Assembly: GCF_009933335.1 (NCBI RefSeq)
Contig: NZ_MAEL01000062.1
Span: forward strand, 42,820 to 106,819
Length of the DNA: 64,000 bases
Direction of reading: 5' to 3'
DNA from: Candidatus Enterococcus willemsii
GTDB taxonomy: Bacteria; Bacillota; Bacilli; Lactobacillales; Enterococcaceae
In this document: positions 34,412-44,809 of the stretch, one piece after another
How the letters are laid out: each line of letters starts with the position of its first letter
Position numbering within the stretch: the first letter of the stretch is position 1
Position numbers and translations under genes: made by a program
The notes under the pieces: model-generated
The model's database searches: none
The model's input: only the letters and a program-made list of their open reading frames with translations
Told to the model about the DNA's origin: nothing

Positions 34412-35078
34412 AAGATGGTCAAATGGCCCTTTTTTAACATACTTATTTTTAACCATTCAAACAGCAGTATTTTTACTAGCATTTTTACTTCCGCAATTGC
34501 AACTTGAATTTCGGGGGGCGATGTTTGGTCCACTAGTCGTTTATAATCATGAATATTGGCGGTTTTTGACTCCGATTTTTATCCATTATAGTTTAATGCA
34601 TTTTGCGGTAAATTCCGTTGTTCTGTATTTTATGGGGCAACAAGTTGAGGCCATTTACGGGCACACACGCTTTTTATTTATTTATCTATTGAGTGGGTTA
34701 GCAGGGAATGCTTTAAGTTTTGCCTTCAATCAGATGGGGGTGCAATCAGCTGGTTCAAGCACGTCATTGTTTGGATTATTCGGTGCTTTTGTGATTCTAG
34801 GTATTCATTTTAAGAACAATCTAGCCATTCAAGCAATGGTCCGCCAATTTGCATTATTTGTTGGTATGAGCTTAATCTTTGGTTTTTTTGATCAATCGAT
34901 TGACATATTTGGACATATTGGTGGTTTCCTTGGAGGCGCTTTGCTAGGAAATATCTTTGGGATACCGAAAAATAGTCGTGCCTATTCGATTCATGTACGA
35001 ATTATTTCAGGGATGATTTTCGCCTTTTTGATTGTCTTTTGTCTGTTTTATGGCTTCAAAAAATATGGCATGTTGTAG
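34395..35078 (+). CDS. Rhomboid intramembrane serine protease (GluP-like)
   Basis: 227 residues with about seven transmembrane segments. Catalytic Ser is in QSAGSSTSLFGLFGAF (GxSx motif) and catalytic His is in FGHIGGFLGGALLG; HYSLMHFAVNS supplies the usual His/Asn of helix 2. It cleaves membrane proteins; the substrate is unknown. ATG 34395 follows GGGAGG with 6-7 bases spacing and overlaps the previous gene. Rhomboid-yqgQ-glcK is the Bacillus yqgP-yqgQ-glcK order. Confidence 0.9.
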   Translation: MNQTIKRWSNGPFLTYLFLTIQTAVFLLAFLLPQLQLEFRGAMFGPLVVYNHEYWRFLTPIFIHYSLMHFAVNSVVLYFMGQQVEAIYGHTRFLFIYLLSGLAGNALSFAFNQMGVQSAGSSTSLFGLFGAFVILGIHFKNNLAIQAMVRQFALFVGMSLIFGFFDQSIDIFGHIGGFLGGALLGNIFGIPKNSRAYSIHVRIISGMIFAFLIVFCLFYGFKKYGML

Positions 35079-35127
35079 GAATATTAAGTGTTTTTCTTTT
35101 TTTAAACAGATGGAATTTATCGACTTG

Positions 35128-35276
35128 TGATATAATCATCTAGTTGATATACGTAACAGAACACTGGGATTTAAGTTTGATATGGTACTTATAAAAATAT
35201 GCTAAAAACGTTGGTGTAATAAGCTTGATTTTAAGTTGTATTTTGGGTTTCAAAAAATATCAAATACTTGTATAAT
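35128..35276 (+). promoter_or_regulatory. Two candidate promoters before yqgQ-glcK
   Basis: An extended -10 TGATATAAT lies at 35128-35136, and a second TATAAT at 35271-35276 (TTTCAA 17 bases upstream) lies close to the yqgQ start. The 215-base gap holds no gene. Confidence 0.45.
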
Positions 35277-35293
35277 GTTTAGGAAGTGTCTTT

Positions 35294-35500
35294 ATGGAAA
35301 CTTTGTATGATGTACAACAATTATTTAAACAATTTGGACTTTACATCTATGTGGGAAAACGGATTTATGATATTGAGTTGATGATGATTGAGCTAAAGAA
35401 ATTATTTGACGCGCGAGTAATTGACCAACCAACGTATTTAAAAGCTCGGAATATCTTAACCCGTGAACATCGGATTGAAGAAAGCAGGGAGGACTTGTAG
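35294..35500 (+). CDS. yqgQ: YqgQ-family small protein
   Basis: 68-residue, all-helical protein of the YqgQ (DUF910) family, function unknown. Family text YDVQQLFKQFGLYIYVGKR at the start. It is consistently encoded between a rhomboid gene and glucokinase. The C-terminus overlaps the glk ribosome binding site. AGGAAGTG precedes the ATG. Confidence 0.88.
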   Translation: METLYDVQQLFKQFGLYIYVGKRIYDIELMMIELKKLFDARVIDQPTYLKARNILTREHRIEESREDL

Positions 35501-35501
35501 T

Positions 35502-36467
35502 ATGGAAGACAAAAAAATTATTGGGATTGATTTAGGTGGAACAACTGTTAAATTTGCGATTTTAACAAAAGATGGTGAAGTACAACAAAAATGGAGTATT
35601 GAAACAAATATTTTAGATGAGGGTGCACATATTGTTCCAGAAATTATTGAATCGATTAATCATCGTTTAAGTTTATATGAAATGAAGCCAGAAGACTTTA
35701 TTGGTATTGGCATGGGGACACCAGGTAGCGTCGATCGTGACAAAGGGACAGTTATCGGAGCCTATAATTTAAACTGGAAAACATTACAACCAGTTCGTGA
35801 ACAAATTGAAGCTGGTACAGGCATTCCATTTACGTTAGATAATGATGCGAATGTGGCAGCATTAGGTGAACGTTGGAAAGGTGCGGGTGAGAATGCACCG
35901 GACGTGGTCTTTGTTACTCTAGGAACAGGTGTTGGCGGTGGTATCATTATGGAGGGCCAATTGCTACATGGTGTTGCTGGCTGCGCAGGTGAAATTGGGC
36001 ACGTGACTGTCGATCCACATGGGTTTGAATGTACTTGTGGGAAGATCGGTTGTTTAGAAACTGTTTCGAGTGCGACAGGTGTGGTACGTGTAGCACGTCA
36101 ATTGTCTGAAGAATTTGCGGGTGAATCTGAATTAAAAAAACGTTTAGATGACGGGCAAGCCATTACTAGCAAAGATGTCTTTGTCTTGGCAGAGCAAGGT
36201 GATCCATTTGCATTAATGGTAGTAGATAAAGTGTGTTTCTATTTAGGTTTAGCATGTGGAAATTTAGGAAATACATTGAATCCATCAAGTATTGTCTTAG
36301 GTGGTGGCGTATCTGCAGCTGGTGAATTCTTGCGTAGCCGCGTGGAAGCTTACTTCGAGCAGTTTACATTCCCACAAGTAAAAGAAAGTACAAAAATTAA
36401 ATTAGCACAATTAGGCAATGATGCAGGAGTTATCGGTGCTGCTTCATTGGCGCTACAAGCAAAATAG
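35502..36467 (+). CDS. glcK: Glucokinase (ROK family)
   Basis: Phosphorylates glucose, 321 residues. The N-terminal ATP site is IIGIDLGGTTVKFAI; GEIGHVTVDPHGFECTCGKIGCLE carries the catalytic-site Glu-His and the zinc cysteines of ROK sugar kinases. ATG 35502 follows AGGGAGG (35486-35492) by 9 bases. No helix-turn-helix, so an enzyme and not a ROK repressor. Operon with yqgQ and the rhodanese-like gene. Confidence 0.94.
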   Translation: MEDKKIIGIDLGGTTVKFAILTKDGEVQQKWSIETNILDEGAHIVPEIIESINHRLSLYEMKPEDFIGIGMGTPGSVDRDKGTVIGAYNLNWKTLQPVREQIEAGTGIPFTLDNDANVAALGERWKGAGENAPDVVFVTLGTGVGGGIIMEGQLLHGVAGCAGEIGHVTVDPHGFECTCGKIGCLETVSSATGVVRVARQLSEEFAGESELKKRLDDGQAITSKDVFVLAEQGDPFALMVVDKVCFYLGLACGNLGNTLNPSSIVLGGGVSAAGEFLRSRVEAYFEQFTFPQVKESTKIKLAQLGNDAGVIGAASLALQAK

Positions 36468-36482
36468 GAAGGTAGAATAAGC

Positions 36483-36881
36483 ATGAATCTTTTAACAACA
36501 GTCACAATTATTTTAGCAATTATTTTAATTGCTATGGGTCTAAATTGGTTATATTACTACGTGATGGGCAAGCGTTCTGCTACCATCATTACAAAAGAAG
36601 AATTTCGTGAAGGGATGAGAAAAGCCCAAGTAATCGATGTTCGTGAGAAAAATGAATTCGACGGTGGGCATATTTTAGGTGCTCGTAGCATTCCTTATAC
36701 ATTATTTGATACATCAATTAGCGCAATTCGTAAAGATCAACCAGTATATCTGTATGATGGTACAAAAACATTAAGTGTTCGTGCAGCGAACAAATTACGT
36801 AAACAAGGCTATACAGATATTTATATCTTAAAAGAGGGCTATGATGGCTGGGATGGTAAAACTAAAAAGAAAAATGGTTAA
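36483..36881 (+). CDS. Membrane-anchored rhodanese-like protein without the catalytic cysteine
   Basis: 132 residues: an N-terminal transmembrane segment (about 4-28), then a rhodanese domain (VIDVREKNEFDGGHILGARSIP). The active-site loop reads PVYLYDGTKTLSVRAA, so the position of the nucleophilic Cys is Asp92. Sulfur transfer by the usual mechanism is therefore unlikely; a binding or scaffolding role is possible. It follows glcK by 15 bases and is closed by a bidirectional terminator. Confidence 0.85.
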   Translation: MNLLTTVTIILAIILIAMGLNWLYYYVMGKRSATIITKEEFREGMRKAQVIDVREKNEFDGGHILGARSIPYTLFDTSISAIRKDQPVYLYDGTKTLSVRAANKLRKQGYTDIYILKEGYDGWDGKTKKKNG

Positions 36882-36883
36882 TG

Positions 36884-36920
36884 AAAAGCCGAGAGATTAA
36901 AAAAATCTCTCGGCTTTTTT
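36884..36920. terminator. Bidirectional terminator
   Basis: AAAAGCCGAGAGATT pairs with AATCTCTCGGCTTTT, with A-run and T-run on both sides. It is shared by the convergent rhodanese-like and DUF3042 genes. Confidence 0.9.
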
Positions 36921-36921
36921 A

Positions 36922-37089
36922 TTATCTTGCGAAACTTTTACGATGTGCTTGGCGACGTTTCTCATCAATCATCGCTTCTTTTTCATCGATGGGATCAATG
37001 ACTTGCTTTTTGATTGTTGCAAGCAAACCGATTGTTGCAGCAGTTGTTGCTAATGAGCCGACAACGAAACCTGTGACAAATTTTTTCAT
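36922..37089 (-). CDS. DUF3042-family small membrane protein
   Basis: 55 residues on the minus strand, start ATG at 37089. It begins MKKFVTGFVVGSLATTAATI, one hydrophobic segment, then a charged tail (DPIDEKEAMIDEKRRQAHRK). This matches the small DUF3042 proteins of lactic acid bacteria. GAGGTGAAGGA lies just upstream of the start. Function unknown. It is convergent with the rhodanese-like gene and divergent from galK. Confidence 0.82.
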   Translation of the reverse strand: MKKFVTGFVVGSLATTAATIGLLATIKKQVIDPIDEKEAMIDEKRRQAHRKSFAR

Positions 37090-37183
37090 TGTTCCTTCAC
37101 CTCAATTCCTTCATCTTATCTCTATTATGAAGGAAAGAAGAAGTTTTGAAAAGCAAAAACTATAAAAACGCTTAATAAAACAT

Positions 37184-37224
37184 TTGAAAAAATTTAGTAA
37201 ATGTTTTATAGTTTATTTACTAAA
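37184..37224 (+). promoter_or_regulatory. gal promoter with operator half-sites flanking the -10
   Basis: TTGAAA 37184-37189 and TATAGT 37207-37212 are separated by 17 bases. A perfect inverted repeat TTTAGTAAAT (37193-37202) / ATTTACTAAA (37215-37224) brackets the -10. It is the likely GalR operator; repression is inferred from position. Confidence 0.7.
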
Positions 37225-37242
37225 TAAAAAAGGAGAAAGTAG

Positions 37243-38400
37243 ATGGAGAATTTAGAACAGATTTTTGAAGAACGTTTTGGAACGATGCCAACTGGTGAAT
37301 ACTTTGCGCCTGGACGTATTAATTTAATTGGTGAGCATACGGATTACAATGGTGGAAATGTTTTTCCAGCAGCTATTACTTTAGGAACATACGGTGTTGC
37401 AGCGAAGAGAGAAGATGATGTCGTTCAGGTATATTCTGCTAATTTTCCAGAAAAAGGCGTGATTTCTTTTTCATTAGCTGAGTTAACGTATGACAAAAAA
37501 GATGATTGGGCAAATTATCCAAAAGGCATGATATGTTATTTGATTGAAGCTGGATATGAGATTTCCACTGGTTTAAGTATTGTTTTTTATGGCAATATTC
37601 CAAATGGTGCTGGTCTATCATCCTCTGCATCGATTGAATTATTAACTGGTGTTATTTTAGAAGATTTATATAAATTAAAATTGAATCGATTAGACTTAGT
37701 GAAAATTGGCAAAAAAGTAGAAAATGAATTTATCGGGGTAAATTCAGGGATTATGGATCAATTTGCTGTTGGTATGGGAAAAAAAGATCAGGCATTACTA
37801 TTGGATACAAATACGTTGTCGTATGAAGTGGTACCAGCCTCATTTGGTGAGTATGTGATTGCAATTATGAATACCAATAAACGCCGTGAACTAGCAGATT
37901 CAAAATACAATGAACGTCGAAGTGAATGTGAGGAAGCCTTGCGTCGATTACAAACAAAACTATCTATCAATACGTTAGGGGACTTAGATGAAGCGACCTT
38001 CTATGCCAATTCTTCACTAATTGATGAAGAGGTTCTAATTAAACGAGCAAAACATGCCGTAACTGAAAACCAGCGTACCTTGAAAGCCAAAGCTGCTTTA
38101 GAAGCAGGAGATTTACCCTTATTTGGTCAATTATTGAATGCTTCTCATCAATCACTGAAAGAAGATTATGAAGTAACAGGTCAAGAATTAGATACGCTAG
38201 TTACTGCAGCGCAACAACACCCGAGTACTTTAGGTGCCCGGATGACAGGTGCTGGTTTTGGGGGTTGTGCAATTGCTTTAGTTCGTAAGGAAGGCTGGGA
38301 GGACTTTGTCAAGGAAGTTTCTGCCACCTATTTAGAAAAAATAGGGTATGCCACCGATATCTATCAAGCAAGTATTGATGATGGTGCAAGAAAGCTTTAA
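37243..38400 (+). CDS. galK: Galactokinase
   Basis: First Leloir step, galactose to galactose-1-phosphate. The protein is 385 residues of the GHMP family. It has the galactokinase signature [21 protein letters not shown], the GHMP glycine loop [13 protein letters not shown] and the C-terminal [15 protein letters not shown]. Strong AAGGAGAAAG before the ATG. First gene of galK-galE-galT-galR, under the operator-bracketed promoter. Confidence 0.97.
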   Translation: MENLEQIFEERFGTMPTGEYFAPGRINLIGEHTDYNGGNVFPAAITLGTYGVAAKREDDVVQVYSANFPEKGVISFSLAELTYDKKDDWANYPKGMICYLIEAGYEISTGLSIVFYGNIPNGAGLSSSASIELLTGVILEDLYKLKLNRLDLVKIGKKVENEFIGVNSGIMDQFAVGMGKKDQALLLDTNTLSYEVVPASFGEYVIAIMNTNKRRELADSKYNERRSECEEALRRLQTKLSINTLGDLDEATFYANSSLIDEEVLIKRAKHAVTENQRTLKAKAALEAGDLPLFGQLLNASHQSLKEDYEVTGQELDTLVTAAQQHPSTLGARMTGAGFGGCAIALVRKEGWEDFVKEVSATYLEKIGYATDIYQASIDDGARKL

Positions 38401-38436
38401 AATAGAAAGAGAAAAAGAAAGCGAGGATATAAAGAC

Positions 38437-39426
38437 ATGTCTATTTTAGTTTTAGGAGGCGCGGGATATATTGGTTCTCACGCAGTCGATCAGTTAATTC
38501 ATAAAGGATACGATGTGGTAGTCATTGACAACTTGTTAACGGGACATCGTGCAGCCGTACATCCGAATGCCCGTTTTTATGAAGGAGATGTGCGTGATAA
38601 AGCGTTTGTTTCAAGTGTTTTTGAAAAAGAGACCATTGAAGGCGTCATCCATTTTGCCGCAAGCTCATTAGTCGGTGAATCGGTCGAAAAACCTCTTGTT
38701 TACTTCAATAACAATGTATATGGAATGCAAGTATTGTTAGAAGTGATGAATGAATATGAAGTAAAACATATTGTCTTTTCTTCAACGGCCGCTACCTATG
38801 GTGAACCAGAAGTCAGTCCAATTACCGAAACAACGCCAACGAATCCAAAAAATCCTTATGGTGAAAGCAAATTAATGATGGAAAAAATGATGAAGTGGTG
38901 TGACAATGCATATGACATGAAATACGTGGCATTGCGTTACTTCAATGTTGCCGGTGCGAAATCAGATGCAAGTATTGGGGAAGACCATACGCCAGAAACA
39001 CATTTAGTGCCAATTATCTTGCAAGTAGCGTTAGGCCAACGTAAAGAGCTAGCGATTTTTGGTGACGACTACAATACGCCGGATGGGACATGTATTCGAG
39101 ATTATGTCCATGTGGAAGATTTAATTGCCGCTCACATCTTAGCTTTGGAATACTTGAAAGCAGGCAATGAAAGTAACGTCTTTAACTTAGGTAGTAACAA
39201 CGGCTATTCTGTTAAAGAAATGTTAGAAGCTGCGCGCAAAGTGACACAAAAAGAAATTCCCGCAGCAATTGCCCCTCGACGTGCCGGTGACCCAAGTACA
39301 TTGGTTGCATCCAGTGAGAAAGCCAAAACTGTATTAGGTTGGGAACCAAAATATACAGAAGTTGAAAAAATTATCGAAACAGCTTGGAATTGGCATGTGA
39401 GCCATCCAAAAGGTTATGCAGAATAG
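38437..39426 (+). CDS. galE: UDP-glucose 4-epimerase
   Basis: Interconverts UDP-galactose and UDP-glucose. The protein is 329 residues, a short-chain dehydrogenase fold. NAD-binding [14 protein letters not shown] is at the N-terminus; the catalytic SSTAATYG Ser/Thr region and YGESKLMME Tyr-x-x-x-Lys pair are present. It lies 36 bases after galK with its own GAGG-type site and 11 bases before galT. Confidence 0.97.
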   Translation: MSILVLGGAGYIGSHAVDQLIHKGYDVVVIDNLLTGHRAAVHPNARFYEGDVRDKAFVSSVFEKETIEGVIHFAASSLVGESVEKPLVYFNNNVYGMQVLLEVMNEYEVKHIVFSSTAATYGEPEVSPITETTPTNPKNPYGESKLMMEKMMKWCDNAYDMKYVALRYFNVAGAKSDASIGEDHTPETHLVPIILQVALGQRKELAIFGDDYNTPDGTCIRDYVHVEDLIAAHILALEYLKAGNESNVFNLGSNNGYSVKEMLEAARKVTQKEIPAAIAPRRAGDPSTLVASSEKAKTVLGWEPKYTEVEKIIETAWNWHVSHPKGYAE

Positions 39427-39437
39427 GAGCTGAAGGT

Positions 39438-40916
39438 ATGTTAAGCCAAACGATTACTGATTTTGTAACGTTAGCGATTGCTGCTGGTGGTTGGATGGAA
39501 ATGGATCGTGTGTATTTGCAAAATCGAGTATTGGGCATGATTGGTGAAGAAGAATGGAGGTCAGCAGATGTTCGTCCGGTTTCAGACCCATCAACGACAG
39601 TGCTAGATGAGCTAGTCGCATGTGCGAAAAGAAATCACGTGATTGATGACACATTAGCTGCAACAGAAATTTTAGAAGGTGAATTGATGGACTTGTTAAC
39701 ACCACCACCTTCAGTTGTGAATGCTTTTTTTGCACAACATTATGCAAAAAATCCTCAAGAAGCAACCAATTATTTCTTTGAATTATGCAAAAATAATGAT
39801 TATATCAAAACACGTGCAATTGCCAAAAATATTTATTTTTTAGCACCAACAGAGTACGGTGATTTTGAGATTACAATTAACTTATCAAAACCAGAAAAAG
39901 ATCCGAAACAAATTGCAGCAGAAAGAACAGCAGTCTCAGCAGATTATCCAAAATGTATGTTATGTATGGAAAATGAAGGTTACAAAGGCCGAGTGAATTA
40001 TCCTGCCCGAACCAATCATCGGATTATTCGTATGAATTTGGATGGCGAGGCATGGGGCTTTCAATACTCGCCTTATGCTTATTACAATGAACACTGTATT
40101 GTGTTATCAGAAGAACATCGTCCTATGCAGATTGCAAAGAAAACTTTTGAACGCTTATTGCGTATCGTTGAAGTGTTGCCACATTACTTTGTAGGTTCTA
40201 ATGCCGATTTACCAATTGTGGGCGGGTCGATTTTATCACATGATCATTATCAAGGTGGCAAGCATGACTTTGCGATGGCGAAAGCACCGATTGAGCGGAC
40301 TTTTACGCTAGCAGATTATCCAAATGTGCACGCAGGCGTTGTGAAATGGCCGATGTCTGTGATTCGCTTGCAAGCAACGGAAAAAGAAGTGTTAGTTGAA
40401 GCAGCAGAAGCGATTCGCTTGAAGTGGCAACAATATTCTGCACCGGAATTGTCGATTCGTGCTTATTCGGAAGATGGTACACCGCATCACACAATTACAC
40501 CGATTGCTCGTCAAAATGAAGGTGTTTTTGAACTTGATTTAGTACTAAGAGACAATAATGTGTCGGATGAACATCCAGATGGTATTTTCCATCCGCATCA
40601 AGATGTCCATCATATTAAGAAAGAAAATATTGGCTTGATTGAAGTGATGGGGTTAGCCGTATTGCCTCCACGTTTAGCAAAAGAATTACAAGAAGTTGAA
40701 AAATTCTTGTTAGATCAGCCGCATGAAATGGCAACTTATCATCAACCTTGGGCAGAACAAATCAAACAAAACTATACTATTTCATCAGAATCTGTGCACC
40801 AAATAATTGAACAAGAAGTCGGTCGCATTTTTGCACGCGTCTTAGAAGATGCAGGTGTCTTCAAGCGTGATGCCACAGGGCAAGCAGCATTTGCTGATTT
40901 TACAGCGACATTGTAA
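39438..40916 (+). CDS. galT: Galactose-1-phosphate uridylyltransferase, Firmicute class II
   Basis: Swaps UMP between UDP-glucose and galactose-1-phosphate, 492 residues. This is the long Firmicute class (GalT2), not the short HIT-like enterobacterial type. It carries the RMNLDGEAWGFQYSPYAYYNEHCI region and GGSILSHDHYQGGKHDFAMA with the His-x-His. ATG 39438 is preferred: a site (AGGAGCTGAAGG) precedes it, and the earlier in-frame start lies inside galE. Confidence 0.96.
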   Translation: MLSQTITDFVTLAIAAGGWMEMDRVYLQNRVLGMIGEEEWRSADVRPVSDPSTTVLDELVACAKRNHVIDDTLAATEILEGELMDLLTPPPSVVNAFFAQHYAKNPQEATNYFFELCKNNDYIKTRAIAKNIYFLAPTEYGDFEITINLSKPEKDPKQIAAERTAVSADYPKCMLCMENEGYKGRVNYPARTNHRIIRMNLDGEAWGFQYSPYAYYNEHCIVLSEEHRPMQIAKKTFERLLRIVEVLPHYFVGSNADLPIVGGSILSHDHYQGGKHDFAMAKAPIERTFTLADYPNVHAGVVKWPMSVIRLQATEKEVLVEAAEAIRLKWQQYSAPELSIRAYSEDGTPHHTITPIARQNEGVFELDLVLRDNNVSDEHPDGIFHPHQDVHHIKKENIGLIEVMGLAVLPPRLAKELQEVEKFLLDQPHEMATYHQPWAEQIKQNYTISSESVHQIIEQEVGRIFARVLEDAGVFKRDATGQAAFADFTATL

Positions 40917-41919
<1,003 letters not shown>

Positions 41920-41921
<2 letters not shown>

Positions 41922-41946
41922 AAGAGCCTGAAAAGGCTCTTTTTAT
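41920..41946 (+). terminator. Terminator after galR
   Basis: AAAAGAGCC (41920-41928) pairs with GGCTCTTTT (41935-41943), then more T. Confidence 0.88.
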
Positions 41947-41995
41947 TATGACTAAACACTGAAAGAAGAATCTTTGGAATCTATGCACTATTTTG

Positions 41996-42004
41996 TGGTA
42001 GAAT
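41996..42004 (+). promoter_or_regulatory. Extended -10 promoter for tsaB
   Basis: TGGTAGAAT lies about 30 bases before the tsaB start and after the galR terminator; no clear -35. Confidence 0.4.
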
Positions 42005-42035
42005 ATGAAAGAACTTGTAAAGGTAGGAGAAAGAA

Positions 42036-42746
42036 ATGAAGATACTTGCGATGGATACATCAAATCAAACAATGGCAGTTGCTGTGATTCAAGAACAACA
42101 AATTCTAGGGCAAATTCAGACAACAGTCAATAAAAACCATAGTAAAAGCCTAATGCCAGCGATTGAAAATTTAATGGCGGCAATTGAAATGAAACCGTCT
42201 GAACTAAATCGAATTGTAGTCGCACAAGGACCAGGTTCTTATACAGGCTTACGAATCGGCGTGACAACTGCAAAAACGTTAGCAAGTACGTTAAATATTG
42301 AATTAGTTGGTATTTCTAGTTTGAAAGTATTGGCTGCTAATTGTGTCGGACAAGAAGCGTGGATTGTGCCGATTATGGATGCGCGTCGCAAAAATGTGTA
42401 TGCGGGCGGTTATCAATGGCAAGATGGCGAATTGGTTAATGTATTACCAGATCAACATATCGCTATAGCAGATTTATTAGAGATAGTAGCTGACAAAAAC
42501 GTTTATTTTGTAGGGGAAGATGTTCAAAAATTTCAAACAGAAATTAGCCAATTACCAGCTGCTAGTTGCAATACAGTCTTATCGTGGAACTATCCAAACG
42601 GTGTGGTGTTGGCAGAACTAGGGGCACAAGCACAACCTCAAACCATAGAAACGTTTGTACCTAATTATTTAAAACGAGTTGAAGCAGAAGAGAAATGGTT
42701 GGAAAGCCATGAAGCTGGAGACGAAAGTTATGTTGAAAAGATTTAA
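42036..42746 (+). CDS. tsaB: tRNA t6A synthesis protein TsaB
   Basis: Non-catalytic partner of TsaD in making N6-threonylcarbamoyladenosine at A37 of ANN-decoding tRNAs. The protein is 236 residues, ASKHA fold. It has MKILAMDTSNQTMAVAV at the start and the AQGPGSYTGLRIGVTTAKTL motif. The 3' end overlaps the rimI gene by 17 bases. tsaB-rimI-tsaD is the standard Firmicute operon. Confidence 0.94.
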   Translation: MKILAMDTSNQTMAVAVIQEQQILGQIQTTVNKNHSKSLMPAIENLMAAIEMKPSELNRIVVAQGPGSYTGLRIGVTTAKTLASTLNIELVGISSLKVLAANCVGQEAWIVPIMDARRKNVYAGGYQWQDGELVNVLPDQHIAIADLLEIVADKNVYFVGEDVQKFQTEISQLPAASCNTVLSWNYPNGVVLAELGAQAQPQTIETFVPNYLKRVEAEEKWLESHEAGDESYVEKI

Positions 42747-43266
42747 GACTTGGCTGCCGTTCTATAAAAATAATAAAAACAATTACACCGATCGCGTGGT
42801 GAAAGTAGCGGAATCTGTTTATTTGTTGCGACAAATGACAGTGGGGGATATTAAAGACTTGATTCAGTTAGAACGAGAAGTCTATGAAGGTGAAATTCCC
42901 TGGACTAAGAGTGCTTTTTTGTCCGAATTGTATTCAAAATACAGTCATCAGTACATTTGTCTATTAAGTGAAGGAGAGATTATTGGTTTTGTAGGGATTC
43001 GTGTCACGTTAGAAGATGGACATCTGACAAACATTGCGATTCATCCGGATTATCAAGGTCAAGGGTTAGGTACATTGTTGATTCAAGAGGTTGAAAAATT
43101 TGCTAAAAAACAAAAGTGTCAAACAATGTCCTTAGAAGTGCGTATTAGTAATCGTGATGCCCAACGTTTGTATCGGCAATTAGGTTTTGAATCGCGAAGA
43201 ATCATGCCCAAATACTACAATGAAGGAAATGAAGATGCTGTGGATATGGTGAAACATTTAAAATGA
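42730..43266 (+). CDS. rimI: Ribosomal protein alanine N-acetyltransferase RimI (first copy)
   Basis: GNAT acetyltransferase, 178 residues. An N-terminal extension of about 35 basic/aromatic residues (LKRFKTWLPFYKNNKNN) precedes the GNAT domain, with the acetyl-CoA loop IHPDYQGQGLGTLL and the RimI-like LEVRISNRDAQRLYRQLGF. ATG 42730 is chosen because GGAG (42717-42720) lies 9 bases upstream; earlier in-frame starts lie deeper inside tsaB. The stop overlaps the second GNAT gene by 4 bases. Confidence 0.88.
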   Translation: MLKRFKTWLPFYKNNKNNYTDRVVKVAESVYLLRQMTVGDIKDLIQLEREVYEGEIPWTKSAFLSELYSKYSHQYICLLSEGEIIGFVGIRVTLEDGHLTNIAIHPDYQGQGLGTLLIQEVEKFAKKQKCQTMSLEVRISNRDAQRLYRQLGFESRRIMPKYYNEGNEDAVDMVKHLK

Positions 43267-43724
43267 GAACAATTAAAACAAAAGATTTTTTTGATCCCGC
43301 ATATTTAGCAACGGAACTACATAATTTGTCAAATAGGAGTTATGAGAATGGTTCACCGTGGAATATTGATCAATTTGCGGAGGATTTGTTTAATCAGCAA
43401 AGTCAATATTTGATTTTAGAAGAGGAAGGAATTGTTGGCTTCCTAAGTTATCATCAGTTTTTAGATGAGTGCGAGATTTTTAATCTAGCAATCCATCCCA
43501 ACTATCAAAAAAAAGGTTATGGGGCATTACTATTACAAAAACTTATTCAAACGGCTGTAGAAGAACAGATTGTACAAATTATGCTAGAAGTACGCGTCAC
43601 TAATTTTTCTGCGCAACATTTGTATATAAATCAAGGGTTTGAAGTAATTGCTCGTCGGAAAAATTATTACCATTCACCAACAGAGGATGCATTGATTATG
43701 ATGAAGAAAGTGAGGCCTGAATAG
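43263..43724 (+). CDS. Second RimI-like GNAT acetyltransferase
   Basis: 153 residues, GNAT fold with acetyl-CoA loop [15 protein letters not shown] and the same [19 protein letters not shown] text as the preceding gene. It is a tandem paralogue placed between rimI and tsaD. It overlaps rimI by 4 bases (ATGA) and tsaD follows after 5. The substrate may differ from S18 alanine; not determinable here. Confidence 0.85.
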   Translation: MRTIKTKDFFDPAYLATELHNLSNRSYENGSPWNIDQFAEDLFNQQSQYLILEEEGIVGFLSYHQFLDECEIFNLAIHPNYQKKGYGALLLQKLIQTAVEEQIVQIMLEVRVTNFSAQHLYINQGFEVIARRKNYYHSPTEDALIMMKKVRPE

Positions 43725-43729
43725 GTCAG

Positions 43730-44755
43730 ATGAGAGAATTAATTTTAGCAATTGAAAGTAGTTGTGATGAGACAAGTGTGGCCGTCATAGAAAATGGCGC
43801 ACATATTTTAAGTAATATTGTAGCTTCACAAATAAAAAGTCATCAACGATTTGGTGGTGTGGTGCCAGAAGTTGCGAGCCGCCACCATGTTGAACAAATT
43901 ACGTTATGTATTGAAGAGGCATTAGCAGAAGCTGGGGTCTCCGTAGAAGAGTTAAGTGCAGTGGCAGTAACACAAGGTCCTGGTCTAGTCGGTGCGCTAT
44001 TAATAGGTATTTCTGCGGCGAAAGCTTTTGCTTGGGCACACGATTTGCCATTAATTCCAGTGAATCACATGGCAGGTCATATTTATGCGGCTCGCTTTGT
44101 TAAACCTTTAGAATTTCCATTGATGGCTCTATTGGTCAGTGGTGGCCATACCGAACTTGTTTTGATGGAAGAAGATGGTTCATTTGAAATCGTCGGTGAA
44201 ACGCGTGACGATGCAGCTGGCGAAGCCTATGATAAAGTAGGACGTGTCCTAGGATTGCCTTATCCAAGCGGGAAAGAAATTGATCGACTTGCTCATTTAG
44301 GTGAGGATAGTTACCATTTTCCACGAGCGATGATTCATGAAAATAATTTTGATTTTAGCTTTAGTGGTTTAAAGAGTGCGTTCATCAATCTTGTGCATAA
44401 TGCAGAGCAACGAGGAGAGGTTCTATCAACAGAGGATTTGGCGACGAGTTTTCAAGCGAGTGTTATTGATGTTTTAGTGACAAAAACAATTCGTGCTTGT
44501 CAAACTTATCCAGTGAAACAATTAATCGTTGCTGGAGGCGTAGCAGCGAATCAAGGCTTACAACAAGCACTTGAAGAAGCGGTTGCCTCGCAATTAACGG
44601 ATGTTGATTTACTGATACCACCATTACGTTTATGTGGGGACAATGCTGCTATGATTGGTGCAGCTGCACATGTCGCATTTGCTAAAGGTGAATTGGCGGA
44701 TATGTCTTTAAATGCTATTCCAAGTTTGGCATTCCAATCGAAAACGAATGAATAA
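43730..44755 (+). CDS. tsaD: tRNA threonylcarbamoyltransferase TsaD
   Basis: Catalytic enzyme of t6A formation, 341 residues. It has [14 protein letters not shown] at the N-terminus, the metal ligands in HHVEQIT and [11 protein letters not shown], the SGGHTELV motif and the GGVAANQGL loop with a final [17 protein letters not shown] 43730 lies 5 bases after the preceding stop. Last gene of the t6A operon, closed by a very strong convergent terminator. Confidence 0.97.
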   Translation: MRELILAIESSCDETSVAVIENGAHILSNIVASQIKSHQRFGGVVPEVASRHHVEQITLCIEEALAEAGVSVEELSAVAVTQGPGLVGALLIGISAAKAFAWAHDLPLIPVNHMAGHIYAARFVKPLEFPLMALLVSGGHTELVLMEEDGSFEIVGETRDDAAGEAYDKVGRVLGLPYPSGKEIDRLAHLGEDSYHFPRAMIHENNFDFSFSGLKSAFINLVHNAEQRGEVLSTEDLATSFQASVIDVLVTKTIRACQTYPVKQLIVAGGVAANQGLQQALEEAVASQLTDVDLLIPPLRLCGDNAAMIGAAAHVAFAKGELADMSLNAIPSLAFQSKTNE

Positions 44756-44798
44756 AACCAGAAGAAATGCAAACACTCTGCATTTCTTCTGGTTTTTT
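44754..44798. terminator. Convergent terminator between tsaD and metF
   Basis: A perfect 18-bp stem pairs 44754-44771 with 44779-44796, with T-runs on both strands. Confidence 0.93.
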
Positions 44799-44809
44799 GC
44801 TCGTAGTAT

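Noticed and set aside
36881..37165. 94-codon open frame on the plus strand after the rhodanese-like gene
   Set aside because: It runs antisense to the DUF3042 gene (36922-37089, minus), which has a ribosome binding site and family match, and it starts inside a bidirectional terminator.
37160..37182. Catabolite-responsive element before galK
   Set aside because: ATAAAAACGCTTAATA has several mismatches to the cre consensus in the right half.
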